The notes beneath the pieces were generated by a model. The model was given only the letters and a program-made list of their open reading frames with translations. It did no database searches and was not told where the DNA came from. The translations under genes were made by a program, and so were the position numbers. Positions 26,870 to 34,905 of a DNA stretch of 64,000 bases are shown one piece after another (position 1 is the stretch's first letter; each line of letters starts with the position of its first letter). Origin of the DNA: Roseibacillus sp. (GTDB lineage: Bacteria; Verrucomicrobiota; Verrucomicrobiia; Verrucomicrobiales; Akkermansiaceae); assembly GCA_028821775.1 (NCBI GenBank), contig JAPKFB010000009.1, positions 33,097 to 97,096 of the forward strand, in the 5' to 3' direction.

Positions 26870-27733
26870 CTATTTTTCCAGCCAGAGAATCCCGTAGTGC
26901 AGGGCCTGGGTGCGATAGGCCAACATCATGGAGGGAATGGTCAGGACGAAGCTGGGACGGCGGCGCGCGGTCACGATGGAGGCCCTGAGAAATCGCAGGC
27001 TCCAAAGCGCCTTTGCGGCGCGGCGGCGAATGATCCGCCAGGTTGGTTCCACGGCAGTGGTGAGATCGCGATAATTGGTGAATCGCAGTCCCGCGTCCTC
27101 GGCAAGTTCACGGTATTCCCTGAGCGTTCCCAGGGACGGGAGCTGGCCGTCGCGGCAAAGACGGCGAAGGAGGATGGTTTCCAGGAAACTGCAGTCCGGA
27201 GCGGCGGTCCAGCAGGCAATGGCGGCACGTCCACCATGCGACAGAGTGCGCGACAGTTGGCGAAAAAACAATCGTTTGTCTGGCATGTGGGCCAACGATT
27301 CGATCGCGACGGCGGCCCCAAAGGAGTGGTCATCGAAATCATTGTGGAGCCAATCTCCTTGCCGAATCACAGTGCTTCCCCTGACGGGAGGAGGGTGCTC
27401 CTTCGCAAGCTGGACTTGCAGAGCTGAGAGGGTGATCCCAGTGACATGGGCGGCAGTGTGTTCCGCGAGCCATCGGGCATCTGCGCCGTATCCGCATCCG
27501 ATGTCGACCACGCGTTCACCCGGTTGGAGGGAGAGGGGCGCGATGGTGACTTCGAGGAGTCGCCTCGTCGTTTCCTGAATTGAGAGTTGTGGGTCGTCCT
27601 CCCATTGTTCCTCCCAGAGCCCGTGGTGGAGATGTTCGCCCCAGAGTTGGCGGTAGAAAAAGTCGAGCTCGTCGTAGTGACGGGCGATGTCGGGTGCGGT
27701 GGCGGCTGAGCGGAGGGCGAGCAAGGCAATCAA
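26870..27733 (-). CDS. SAM-dependent methyltransferase (tocopherol/sterol methyltransferase-like)
   Basis: 287 residues from a TTG at 27733. SAM motif I is VVDIGCGYGADARWLAEH (about residues 75-92). Before it stands YDELDFFYRQLWGEHLHHGL, a substrate-side pattern shared by gamma-tocopherol/sterol methyltransferases and similar small-molecule C- or N-methyltransferases. The acceptor is unknown. The TTG is chosen because it overlaps the stop of the preceding nuclease-domain frame (TTGA) and yields a start right before the conserved region; the longer frame to 27874 is only the shadow of that upstream gene. Confidence 0.8.
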   Translation of the reverse strand: MIALLALRSAATAPDIARHYDELDFFYRQLWGEHLHHGLWEEQWEDDPQLSIQETTRRLLEVTIAPLSLQPGERVVDIGCGYGADARWLAEHTAAHVTGITLSALQVQLAKEHPPPVRGSTVIRQGDWLHNDFDDHSFGAAVAIESLAHMPDKRLFFRQLSRTLSHGGRAAIACWTAAPDCSFLETILLRRLCRDGQLPSLGTLREYRELAEDAGLRFTNYRDLTTAVEPTWRIIRRRAAKALWSLRFLRASIVTARRRPSFVLTIPSMMLAYRTQALHYGILWLEK

Positions 27734-28098
27734 ACCTCGAGAACGAGGGGGAGCTTGGTGAAGAGGAGGATGGTGGTGATGCGATCGGCGGGGAGGCCGA
27801 GAAGCTGAGGGATGGAGTGGCGGTAGTTGGCGAGTTGCGGGCCGTAGTGGTCGGCGCGGCGGGCGGTGTCGCATTCGTTCTCCGCCGCGTCGGTCTTAAC
27901 CTCGAGGATGGTGGCGCGCAAGGGGATCCTGCCGGGGCCGTAAACGATGACGACGCGATCAAAGGGTCCAGAGATCCAATCACCGCTCCGCAATAGCTCA
28001 AAGGGCCGCTCCCGCCAGCACTCGATCGTTTCGTTCCGCTTGATTCTTGGTTTGTTGAGCGCGGCTTGGAGATCGGGATTTGTGAGGCTGCGTTTCAC
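27730..28098 (-). pseudogene. Detached RecB/AddA-type nuclease domain (helicase remnant?)
   Basis: 122 residues from a GTG. The frame reads like the C-terminal nuclease domain of UvrD/RecB/AddA helicase-nucleases: ERPFELL, GDWISGPFDRVVIVYG with the first Asp, ILEVKTD with the Glu-x-Lys pair, and YGPQLANYRHSIPQLLGLPA. No helicase domain precedes it in the window. The same frame is open a little further upstream (VFEDARKEVKRSL) but soon meets a TGA and has no start codon. It may be the end of a deleted gene or a small stand-alone nuclease. Confidence 0.5.
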
Positions 28099-28424
28099 CT
28101 CTTTGCGGGCATCTTCGAAGACGTGAGGGGTTCGGCATGCGATTGCGGATTGGCCGCCTGGTGCACGGAGCTTTCGAGATTTGGAATCTCAATTGTGCAT
28201 TTGCCCCAGTCTCCTGGAATCGGTCTGCCGAATTCGTCGAAGGAGGAGGAGAGACTAGTGGGGGTGTGCACGACAACTTCGCAGCGGAGATGTGCGACGT
28301 GATGTTTCAGAGCGGAGCAAAGGAGGGGCGGAGGATCGGGAACGCCGAGAAAGGTGCGAATGACCTCTGCGCTTTGCTCGACCGGTCGGGGTTCAAAGAG
28401 CGGGAGTCCGAATTGATCGCTCAT
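28095..28424 (-). CDS. Hypothetical protein
   Basis: 109 residues from the ATG at 28424; its stop overlaps the GTG of the nuclease-domain frame (GTGA). Codon choice looks coding in the first 80 residues (FGLPLFEPRPVEQSAEVIRT, then PPPLLCSALKHHVAHLRCEV) and less so at the end. I do not recognise a family. One possibility is that it and the next frame are pieces of one gene joined out of frame by a deletion. Confidence 0.4.
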   Translation of the reverse strand: MSDQFGLPLFEPRPVEQSAEVIRTFLGVPDPPPLLCSALKHHVAHLRCEVVVHTPTSLSSSFDEFGRPIPGDWGKCTIEIPNLESSVHQAANPQSHAEPLTSSKMPAKR

Positions 28425-28804
28425 GCCTGCGGAGACTAGAGCCGGGTGAGCGATTCCAAAGAGCAAATCGAGGCCCTCTATCACCAGTAGAAGGAGAAGT
28501 TCTAACAATCCAAGACTGCTAGTTCTGCATCAAGATAAGGGATAGATAGAGACTAAAAGATCGAAGTAGTCAGACTCTCTTAATGGAAACAGGTGTTTTT
28601 CGAAGGGATCTAGATAGTTCTAATTACTTAAGGGAAGCTTCGGTTTTGGTTGTGGTTGAGGGGAGAGGAGCGGGCTCCAAGATTTCTGTGCAAAGCCATT
28701 AGTTGGGCGGACTTAGATAGTTAATCCAGTGAACTAAAAAACGTATGGGATGACGGATAGTATTAGGGGTTTGATGGCCTTGTTCCTTCAACCTCACCCG
28801 GTTC
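28425..28804. other. AT-richer intergenic stretch with short repeats
   Basis: About 380 bases without a supported gene. From about 28500 it is visibly richer in A and T than the surroundings and carries TAGATAGTT twice (28611-28619, 28714-28722) plus GATAGATAGA near 28550. It contains the promoters of the genes on both sides. Confidence 0.45.
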
Positions 28805-29203
28805 ATGAAAACAAACTTTTTCGTCCTAGCGCTGACGCTTGCGTTGGTCTCCTCCGCTTCCCGAGCCGCGTTTCCAAGTGGCAGCCGAGTGTCCTTCGTC
28901 TTTCCGCCAGAGGTAGCCGGAGTGGAGGAGGGCTATCTCTATACTCCGGCAGATCCGGCCCTAGCTCTTGAAGAGCGCAAGGCTCTTGCGATCTGTCCCG
29001 AGGTGCATCCCTCCCTGGCAGGTGAGCTGTGCGAGGTGAAGGGTGAGGATCCCACTGGAAGGCGTCGCCGAATGCGGGTGACGCGTGCACTCTCGGTGGA
29101 ACTGGCCGACTCCGGGACCGCGATCAAACCAGCGGAGGGGAAGATTCACCTGGCCGCGATGGCGCCCTTGCTCCTCTTGGCCAAGCGCCGCAGACATCTT
29201 TGA
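28805..29203 (+). CDS. Small exported protein with hydrophobic, basic-ended tail
   Basis: 132 residues. A signal peptide (MKTNFFVLALTLALVSSASR, then AAF) is followed by a short beta-rich body (SRVSFVFPPEVAGVEEGYLY) and ends in a hydrophobic stretch followed by basic residues (HLAAMAPLLLLAKRRRHL). The tail resembles the membrane-plus-arginine end of sorting signals such as PEP-CTERM, but no PEP motif is present. Function unknown. Confidence 0.6.
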   Translation: MKTNFFVLALTLALVSSASRAAFPSGSRVSFVFPPEVAGVEEGYLYTPADPALALEERKALAICPEVHPSLAGELCEVKGEDPTGRRRRMRVTRALSVELADSGTAIKPAEGKIHLAAMAPLLLLAKRRRHL

Positions 29204-29335
29204 TAGGAATTCATTGAAACCAGCAACAAAAGTTGTGAACAGGGACGCTGGAGGCCGCGTCCCTTGCCTTTTTGGGGGTGGCGGAATTGAGTGGGCGGGT
29301 CGGTTAGGAGCGGGATCCATCCCGGAGGTTGGACA

Positions 29336-30721
29336 TTATCCGCCGGCCATGGAGGCGGGGTCGAGGGCGCTGGTGAGTTGCTCGGCGGTGATGCCAAGAT
29401 CCTCCAGGCGGTCAGCACAGAGTTCGCGCACGGTGCGTCCAGTGTTCACCGACTCCTTGGCGATCTTGCTGGCTTGGTCGTAGCCGATGACGGGGGCGAG
29501 GGAAGTCACCATCGAAAGCGAATACTCGATGAGCTCCTCGCAGCGTTCGACATTGGCGATGATGCCATTCACGCAGCGTTCGCGGAAGATGCCACAGACG
29601 TTGCTGAGGAGGCGGATGCTTTCGAGAACGCACTTGGCCATCACGGGCATGAAGACGTTGAGCTCGAAGTGACCGTTGGCACCGCACCAGGTGACGGTCG
29701 AATTGTTGCCGAAGACGCGGGCCGCCACCATGGTGACTGCTTCGCTCATGACGGGGTTGACCTTGCCGGGCATGATGGAGGAACCGGGCTGGGTGGCGGG
29801 AAGTGAGATCTCTCCGATGGCGCAACGCGGGCCTGAACCGAGAAGGCGGAGATCGTTGGCAATCTTGAACAGGCTGGTGGCGATGGTGTTGAGCTGTCCG
29901 TGACACTCGACGAGGGCATCCTTGGCGGCCTGCGCTTCGAAATGATTCATGGCTTCCCGAAACTCGATGCCGGTCTTCTCCGCGATGAAGGCAATGGCCT
30001 TGGGGGGAAAGTCGGGGTGACAGTTGAGGCCCGTGCCCACCGCGGTGCCGCCGAGCGCAAGTTCGTGAATGGCCTTGAGAGCCTTGTGGGCGCGATCTAC
30101 CGCGCGGGTGAGTTGCATGGCGTAGCCACCAAACTCCTGACCGAGGCGCACCGGAGTTGCGTCCATGAGGTGAGTGCGCCCGATCTTGAGCACCTTGTGA
30201 AACTCCTCGGCTTTCGTGCTCAGGCTGTCGCGCAGGCCCTCGAGCGAGGGGATGAGGTCGTTCTTGAGGGCCACCCCGGTGGCAATGTGCATGGCGGTGG
30301 GAAAGGTGTCGTTCGAGGACTGCCCTTGATTGACATGATCATTGGGGTGGATCTTGTCTTCGAGATCAGCGAGTTGCGCGCAACGATTGGCGATCACCTC
30401 GTTGGCATTCATGTTGGTCGAGGTACCCGATCCGGTTTGGTAAACATCGACCGGGAAGTGCTCATCGAGTTTTCCTTCGTAGACTTCCTGCGAGGCCTGC
30501 TCGATGAGGGAGGTCTTCTCGGTGGAGACATGTCCCAACTCGCCGTTGGCGCGGGCCGCAGCCCACTTGATGAGGCCGAAGGCGTGGACGATGCCCGGTT
30601 CGACCGGTTCATAGGAGACCGGGAAATTTAGAACGGCGCGCTGGGTGGAGGCTCCGTAGAGGGCCCGGATAGGAACTGGCATTTCGCCCATCGAGTCGCG
30701 TTCGATGCGTGTGTCACTCAT
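29336..30721 (-). CDS. fumC: Class II fumarate hydratase
   Basis: 461 residues from ATG 30721. It shows the superfamily signature GSSIMPGKVNPVMSEA, GSGTSTNMNANEVIANR, HVNQGQSSNDTFPTAMHIA, and RTHLMDATPVRLGQEFGGYA, all diagnostic for fumarase C rather than aspartase or argininosuccinate lyase. It interconverts fumarate and malate in the TCA cycle in the cytoplasm, without iron-sulfur. Length fits the family. It stands alone, convergent with the small exported protein gene. Confidence 0.96.
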   Translation of the reverse strand: MSDTRIERDSMGEMPVPIRALYGASTQRAVLNFPVSYEPVEPGIVHAFGLIKWAAARANGELGHVSTEKTSLIEQASQEVYEGKLDEHFPVDVYQTGSGTSTNMNANEVIANRCAQLADLEDKIHPNDHVNQGQSSNDTFPTAMHIATGVALKNDLIPSLEGLRDSLSTKAEEFHKVLKIGRTHLMDATPVRLGQEFGGYAMQLTRAVDRAHKALKAIHELALGGTAVGTGLNCHPDFPPKAIAFIAEKTGIEFREAMNHFEAQAAKDALVECHGQLNTIATSLFKIANDLRLLGSGPRCAIGEISLPATQPGSSIMPGKVNPVMSEAVTMVAARVFGNNSTVTWCGANGHFELNVFMPVMAKCVLESIRLLSNVCGIFRERCVNGIIANVERCEELIEYSLSMVTSLAPVIGYDQASKIAKESVNTGRTVRELCADRLEDLGITAEQLTSALDPASMAGG

Positions 30722-31053
30722 GAGCGTAGAAGAACCGGAGCGGGCTCTGACTTGCAAGCTTGGGAATTAAAAGAGGGCAACGGGAGAGCCCATTTGATGG
30801 GGAACAAGATTGCAGGCGGGAACCGGGGCAGGGCTCCGAGTGGGTCCGAAATGGGGGCTTGTGCGCTGGATTTGGGCTTGTGAAGGGGCCTTTGATGCAA
30901 AATACGCCCTCCAAGGAGCGATAAGTCCTTACCCGGTGAGATTGGGAGCTTTGCCCCATTTCGAGCTAAATCGCACTTTGGAGGCCAAGAAAGCGTCCCG
31001 GCGAACAAAAAACCCTTGAATCAACCCTGATTCTGCGTAATTGACGCCCTCCC
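30722..31053. other. Intergenic region between fumC and rpsN
   Basis: About 330 bases holding the divergent promoters. I see no gene in it. A possible promoter for rpsN is TTGAAT (31016-31021) and TAATTG (31038-31043) with a 16-base gap, but it is weak. Confidence 0.4.
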
Positions 31054-31323
31054 ATGGCCAAGAAGTGCTGGATTGAGCGAAACAAGCGCAAGGCGCGAAC
31101 AGTGAAGAAGTATGCGGACCTCCGGCACAAGCTGAAGGCGGAAAAGGACTATGTTGGTCTTAGCATGCTTCCACGTGATGCGAGCCCCACCAGGCTGGTC
31201 AATCGCTGCGAAGTGACCGGTCGCCGTCGTGCGTTCCTCCGTCGTTTCCGTCTTTCCCGGATCACTTTCCGCGAAATGGCCTCCGCCGGACTCATTCCCG
31301 GCGTGACAAAATCGAGTTGGTAG
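31054..31323 (+). CDS. rpsN: 30S ribosomal protein S14, zinc-free type
   Basis: 89 residues. [20 protein letters not shown] at the start and [20 protein letters not shown] with ITFREMA at the end are typical of S14. It lacks the paired CxxC motifs of the zinc-binding form, so it is the C-minus type. It is not within a ribosomal protein operon here; an FmdB-like gene follows after 60 bases. A second S14 copy may or may not exist elsewhere. Confidence 0.95.
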   Translation: MAKKCWIERNKRKARTVKKYADLRHKLKAEKDYVGLSMLPRDASPTRLVNRCEVTGRRRAFLRRFRLSRITFREMASAGLIPGVTKSSW

Positions 31324-31383
31324 CGTAGCTTCCAAAGCTCGACTAGCGGTGGCAACCAATCTCCCTGCCCGCCGCACCCTCAG

Positions 31384-31644
31384 ATGCCTGTCTACGAGTA
31401 TCTTTCTGAAGGCCCCAACGATCCGGATCGAAGTTGCATCCGCTGTGCGCGGGGGTTCGAATTGAGACGACCGGTGGACCGTGACCCCCTTGAGGTCTGT
31501 CCGCTCTGCAAGAACCCGGTCAAAAAGATCGTCAGCAATGTATTCACGCCTCGAGTGGCAAAACCGTTTTCGGCCAAGGAGGCCAAGCGGGCCGGATTTA
31601 CCGTCCTCGAGAAGAGGGACGAAGGAGTCTTTGAAAAATTGTAA
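31384..31644 (+). CDS. FmdB-type zinc ribbon protein
   Basis: 86 residues. MPVYEYLSEG, CIRC near residue 18 and CPLC near residue 39 form the small zinc ribbon of the FmdB/CxxC_CXXC_SSSS family. The C-terminal half is basic (FSAKEAKRAGFTVLEKRD). Such proteins are thought to be regulatory, but their targets are unknown. The next gene begins right after its stop. Confidence 0.85.
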   Translation: MPVYEYLSEGPNDPDRSCIRCARGFELRRPVDRDPLEVCPLCKNPVKKIVSNVFTPRVAKPFSAKEAKRAGFTVLEKRDEGVFEKL

Positions 31645-31656
31645 GTGAGCGCCGGG

Positions 31657-33057
31657 ATGAGTTTCAATATTCATTCGGTCCTGGCCGTCGGGGGAGAGCT
31701 TCCCACCGAATTCCCATCGTCTGGGAAAGTGATCCTCTTCCTGGTCGGGATTTTCATTTTTCTGGTGATCAACGCCCTCTTCGTGGCGGTGGAATTTGCC
31801 CTCGTCAAGGTCCGCAAAAGCCAACTGGTTGAAGCCCAGGAAAAGGCCCCTCGGAGGGCGCAGCTGGCGCTTCATGCCCTCGCGAAACTTGATGGCTATC
31901 TTTCGGCGGGGCAACTTGGCATCACGGTCGCCTCCCTGGCTCTCGGGATGCTGGGAGAACCGCTGGTGGCTAACTTCATTGGTCCAATCCTGGAAAATAG
32001 CGGGCTTGAGGAATGGGCCAAGCACGTGATCGCCTTTATCATCGCGGCGGGATCGTTTTCCTTCGTGCACGTCGTGATTGGGGAGCAGGTCCCCAAGGTG
32101 CTGGCGATTCGCAAGCCGGTGCCCATGACGCTCTGGCTCATCTCGCCTCTCCACTGGTTTTACCGGGTCTTCGGTTGGGCGATTTGGACCATCAATGGCT
32201 CGGCGAACTTCATCTTGCGCAAAGTGTTCAAGGTGGAGCCTGCAAGCCACGATGAAGTGCATAGTGCCGAGGAGCTCGCGCAATTGGTGGAGGAAAGTGA
32301 GAAGCACGACGAAGTGACCGAGACGGAGCGCGAGATTCTGATCAATGCCCTCGAGTTGAACGATCTCAAGGTCCATGACGTGATGACCACTCGCAGCGAG
32401 GTGGTGGTCTTCGATCTCGATCACTCCTTCGAAAAGAATCTCGAGATTGCGTCGCGCACCAAGCACACGCGTTTTCCTTTGGTGCAGGGTCACATCGACA
32501 ATGCGCTGGGCCTGATTCACATCAAGGATCTGCTCACTCTCACCGGGGAGGATGACCCCGATCTCATGCGCATCAAGCGAGAGCTCAAGGTTGTGCCGGA
32601 GACCATGCCGTTGGATACTCTCCTGACGTTTTTTCTGAAGGAGAAGGCGCACCTCGCGATGGTGGTGGACGAGTTTGGCGATCCTTCCGGGCTGGTTTTC
32701 CTCGACAACGTGATCGAGGAATTGGTGGGCGATATTCAGGACGAGTTCGACAACGAGCGCAGTGCCTACACCAAAGTGAATGAGAACGAGTTTATTGTGG
32801 AGGGTGCGATCTCGCTCAACGAGCTCTCGGATCACGTTCCGGTTCTCGAACTGGAGAGCGGGGAGGTCACGACGGTAGGGGGTTATATCACCCAGCAGCT
32901 CGGACACCTACCCGAGCCGGGCGAGGTGGTGGAGATCGAGGGCTACGAAGCCAAGGTGACCAGCACGGACGGTCGCCGGGTGGGACAGGTTCATTTCACC
33001 AAATTGGTCACCGACCAGAAGGAAGAGGTGAGCGCTGAGGTGGAAGATGCTCTCTAG
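31657..33057 (+). CDS. CNNM/HlyC-CorC family membrane protein (hemolysin family)
   Basis: 466 residues. An N-terminal DUF21 membrane domain has about four helices (ILFLVGIFIFLVINALFVAV first; PVPMTLWLISPLHWFYRVFG last). Two CBS domains follow (ALELNDLKVHDVMTTRSEVV, GLIHIKDLLTL, MVVDEFGDPSGLV), then the C-terminal CorC_HlyC domain. Relatives (CNNM, MpfA, YfjD) move magnesium or sodium rather than lyse cells. Start ATG 31657; the alternative GTG at 31645 abuts the FmdB gene's stop. Confidence 0.9.
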   Translation: MSFNIHSVLAVGGELPTEFPSSGKVILFLVGIFIFLVINALFVAVEFALVKVRKSQLVEAQEKAPRRAQLALHALAKLDGYLSAGQLGITVASLALGMLGEPLVANFIGPILENSGLEEWAKHVIAFIIAAGSFSFVHVVIGEQVPKVLAIRKPVPMTLWLISPLHWFYRVFGWAIWTINGSANFILRKVFKVEPASHDEVHSAEELAQLVEESEKHDEVTETEREILINALELNDLKVHDVMTTRSEVVVFDLDHSFEKNLEIASRTKHTRFPLVQGHIDNALGLIHIKDLLTLTGEDDPDLMRIKRELKVVPETMPLDTLLTFFLKEKAHLAMVVDEFGDPSGLVFLDNVIEELVGDIQDEFDNERSAYTKVNENEFIVEGAISLNELSDHVPVLELESGEVTTVGGYITQQLGHLPEPGEVVEIEGYEAKVTSTDGRRVGQVHFTKLVTDQKEEVSAEVEDAL

Positions 33058-33561
33058 CAGGGGGTTGAAATTCTCCACCATGCCGCGCCGAGGGAGGGTT
33101 TTGTTGTGAGAAGAGTCGCTACGCCAATGAGTCGAAAGGTCGGGCCGCGGGGTGGAACCCGTGGAAGGGGTTGGCATTGTTGCTCGGTGGTCATGGATCT
33201 CGATTCAATTCCGCCTCGCGCCGCGCCAACCCATCCGACAGGTTCCGCGCTGCATTCTCGAGAATTTCAAGATCCTGCGAGACCGTCGAGGGAGGCATAA
33301 TGACGGATTGGGGGAAAGGGGCCTCGACGTTTAGGGAAAACCGCACGTCACCGGTGGCATCGCTGGATTTTCCCGCCTGAGCATTTCAGGTGCCCGCGGT
33401 GCGCGAAAATATTGAAGACCCCAAGGTTTGTTTGAGGGGGAAGGCAGATTTGCTGGAATAATTTGAGGAGTGAGCCGTCAGTGCTGTAAGAGACCACGAG
33501 CGGGGATTGGTGAATTGAATCGCCTTGACCCCATGTGCTGTGGTGTTTCCACTGTAGCGTC
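33058..33561. other. Intergenic stretch without a supported gene
   Basis: About 500 bases between the CNNM gene and the DUF4266-like gene. One frame is open from about 33070 to 33380 (GWNPWKGLALLLGGHGSRFN) but has no good start and an Arg/Ser-rich composition, so I do not call it. The promoter of the following three-gene set must lie here. Confidence 0.45.
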
Positions 33562-33777
33562 ATGAAAAAACTGGTTTTTGCCGGGGCAGCCCTCGCCTTG
33601 CTCCTTCCTTCCTGCGCGAGGGTGGCGCTGTCCGATCAAGCGGTCTTGAATCGAACTGCGATGAAATTTGATGCCAAGGGAGCCCGCCTGTCCGACTGCA
33701 GTCTTGTCAATCAGGTGGAGAAGGGGCGCGCGCTCTCCAACACTTCAGCTGGTGGTGGTTGTGCGTCCTGTCAGTAA
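33562..33777 (+). CDS. DUF4266-like small lipoprotein
   Basis: 71 residues. A lipoprotein signal (MKKLVFAGAALALLLPSC) gives a lipidated Cys18, and the mature peptide is short and ends in GGGCASCQ. The layout (ALSDQAVLNRTAMKFD, then a Gly-rich, Cys-x-x-Cys tail) matches DUF4266 peptides, which end in GGCGCN-like tails and are encoded beside outer-membrane barrels and thioredoxin-like proteins. Its gene overlaps the barrel gene by about 17 bases, so the two are coupled. Confidence 0.75.
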   Translation: MKKLVFAGAALALLLPSCARVALSDQAVLNRTAMKFDAKGARLSDCSLVNQVEKGRALSNTSAGGGCASCQ

Positions 33778-34900
33778 ATTCTCGGTGGTGGCGTTCATGC
33801 TCGGGCCGGGTCTGGCTTGGGCGGGACCGCTCGATGAGTCTGCCGAATTCGAGGGGGGCTCGGAGGCAACCTCCATCGGTCTGGGCTGGCTTTTCGAAGG
33901 AGCCAATCGGGTGGACGTTGAAGGGGAGGCGCTCCTTGGGGGCGACATTACGGTCCTGCGAACCACGGTGGCCTACGAGCAGCGGCGCGGCGAGATCACC
34001 TTGGGGGCGACCTTTGGCTACACCGATATCGATATCGACTACTCGCCGCGCACGGTGACCTTTCCTGCCGATCGGAGGGAGTCCAATCGCCAGGCTCAGA
34101 TCGACTTGTCCTGGAAGGCGACCCCTGTGATCGAGTTGACGGGCCTGGTGCGAGGCTACGAGGGATTTCCTGATTACCGCTCGGTGTGGATTGCGGAATA
34201 CTACGAGCAGCTTTTTGGGTTTGTTCCCGGCTATCGGGATGCTGATCCTGCGGGTTGGGCGCTCGGTGCGGGCGCGGCCTGGGACCTGGTGCCAGGGACG
34301 ACCCGAATCAACTTCAACCTCGGCTATGGCGAGGATGAGATTGTGGAGGGATGGAGTTTTGGTATTGGTGGACTGACCTCAGGCCGTCAGCGGCTCGAAA
34401 CGACTTCCGGCGGAGCGACCTGGCTCCAAGTGATCAGGGGCTGGTTGAAAATGGAAACCTCCATTCGGTTTCAGGAAATCACGGACCGCGAGTCGCGCTT
34501 CCAGGGGCAGACGAATTTGGCAGCAGCCCTTGGGCCGGATTGGACACTACGGGTGAACGCGGGCGCCACCCGGGAGCGACCAAGCTTCGAAGCATACTTC
34601 GTCGGGGTGATGGTCGACTATGAGTTTCTTCCTGGTTGGCATGTCGCAGTGAATAGTCGCTACTACGAAGATTCCGGCGAAATCGAATCTTACGGTTTCA
34701 GCACCGCTGCGCCCGGGTTGCAAGCGTATGAACTGGGGGCCTCGATTCTCTACGACAAGGATGATTTTGCGGTGCGCCTCTACGGGGGATTTTACAACAC
34801 CGATTTCGAGCCCCTCACATCCACCAATAATTTCTTCGGCAATCTCTACCGTGATCGCGACTGGTGGGTCACGCGGATTGCCGTCAGTTACTCGTTCTAA
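33761..34900 (+). CDS. Predicted outer-membrane beta-barrel protein (possibly DUF3570-like)
   Basis: 379 residues from the GTG at 33761, with a signal peptide (KFSVVAFMLGPGLAWAG). The mature part consists of alternating amphipathic strands (RVDVEGEALLGGDITVLRTT, GEITLGATFGYTDIDIDYSP, AVNSRYYEDSGEIESYGFST) and ends in aromatic Phe (IAVSYSF), as outer-membrane barrels do. Beside a DUF4266-like gene one expects a DUF3570 barrel; the match to that family is plausible but not certain. The stop is five bases from the start of the UxxU thioredoxin-like gene. Confidence 0.72.
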   Translation: MRPVSKFSVVAFMLGPGLAWAGPLDESAEFEGGSEATSIGLGWLFEGANRVDVEGEALLGGDITVLRTTVAYEQRRGEITLGATFGYTDIDIDYSPRTVTFPADRRESNRQAQIDLSWKATPVIELTGLVRGYEGFPDYRSVWIAEYYEQLFGFVPGYRDADPAGWALGAGAAWDLVPGTTRINFNLGYGEDEIVEGWSFGIGGLTSGRQRLETTSGGATWLQVIRGWLKMETSIRFQEITDRESRFQGQTNLAAALGPDWTLRVNAGATRERPSFEAYFVGVMVDYEFLPGWHVAVNSRYYEDSGEIESYGFSTAAPGLQAYELGASILYDKDDFAVRLYGGFYNTDFEPLTSTNNFFGNLYRDRDWWVTRIAVSYSF

Positions 34901-34905
34901 CCCCC

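Noticed and set aside
31021..32907. Minus-strand open frame of 628 codons opposite the CNNM gene, and similar long frames at 381-1964, 13329-14735, 19952-21613, 49244-50860 and 52141-54585
   Set aside because: They lie fully opposite genes with clear family motifs, and their translations are rich in His, Arg and Gly without any domain. High GC creates such shadows.
33070..33380. Open frame in the intergenic region before the DUF4266-like gene
   Set aside because: It has no convincing start and an Arg/Ser/Gly-rich composition; no family resemblance.
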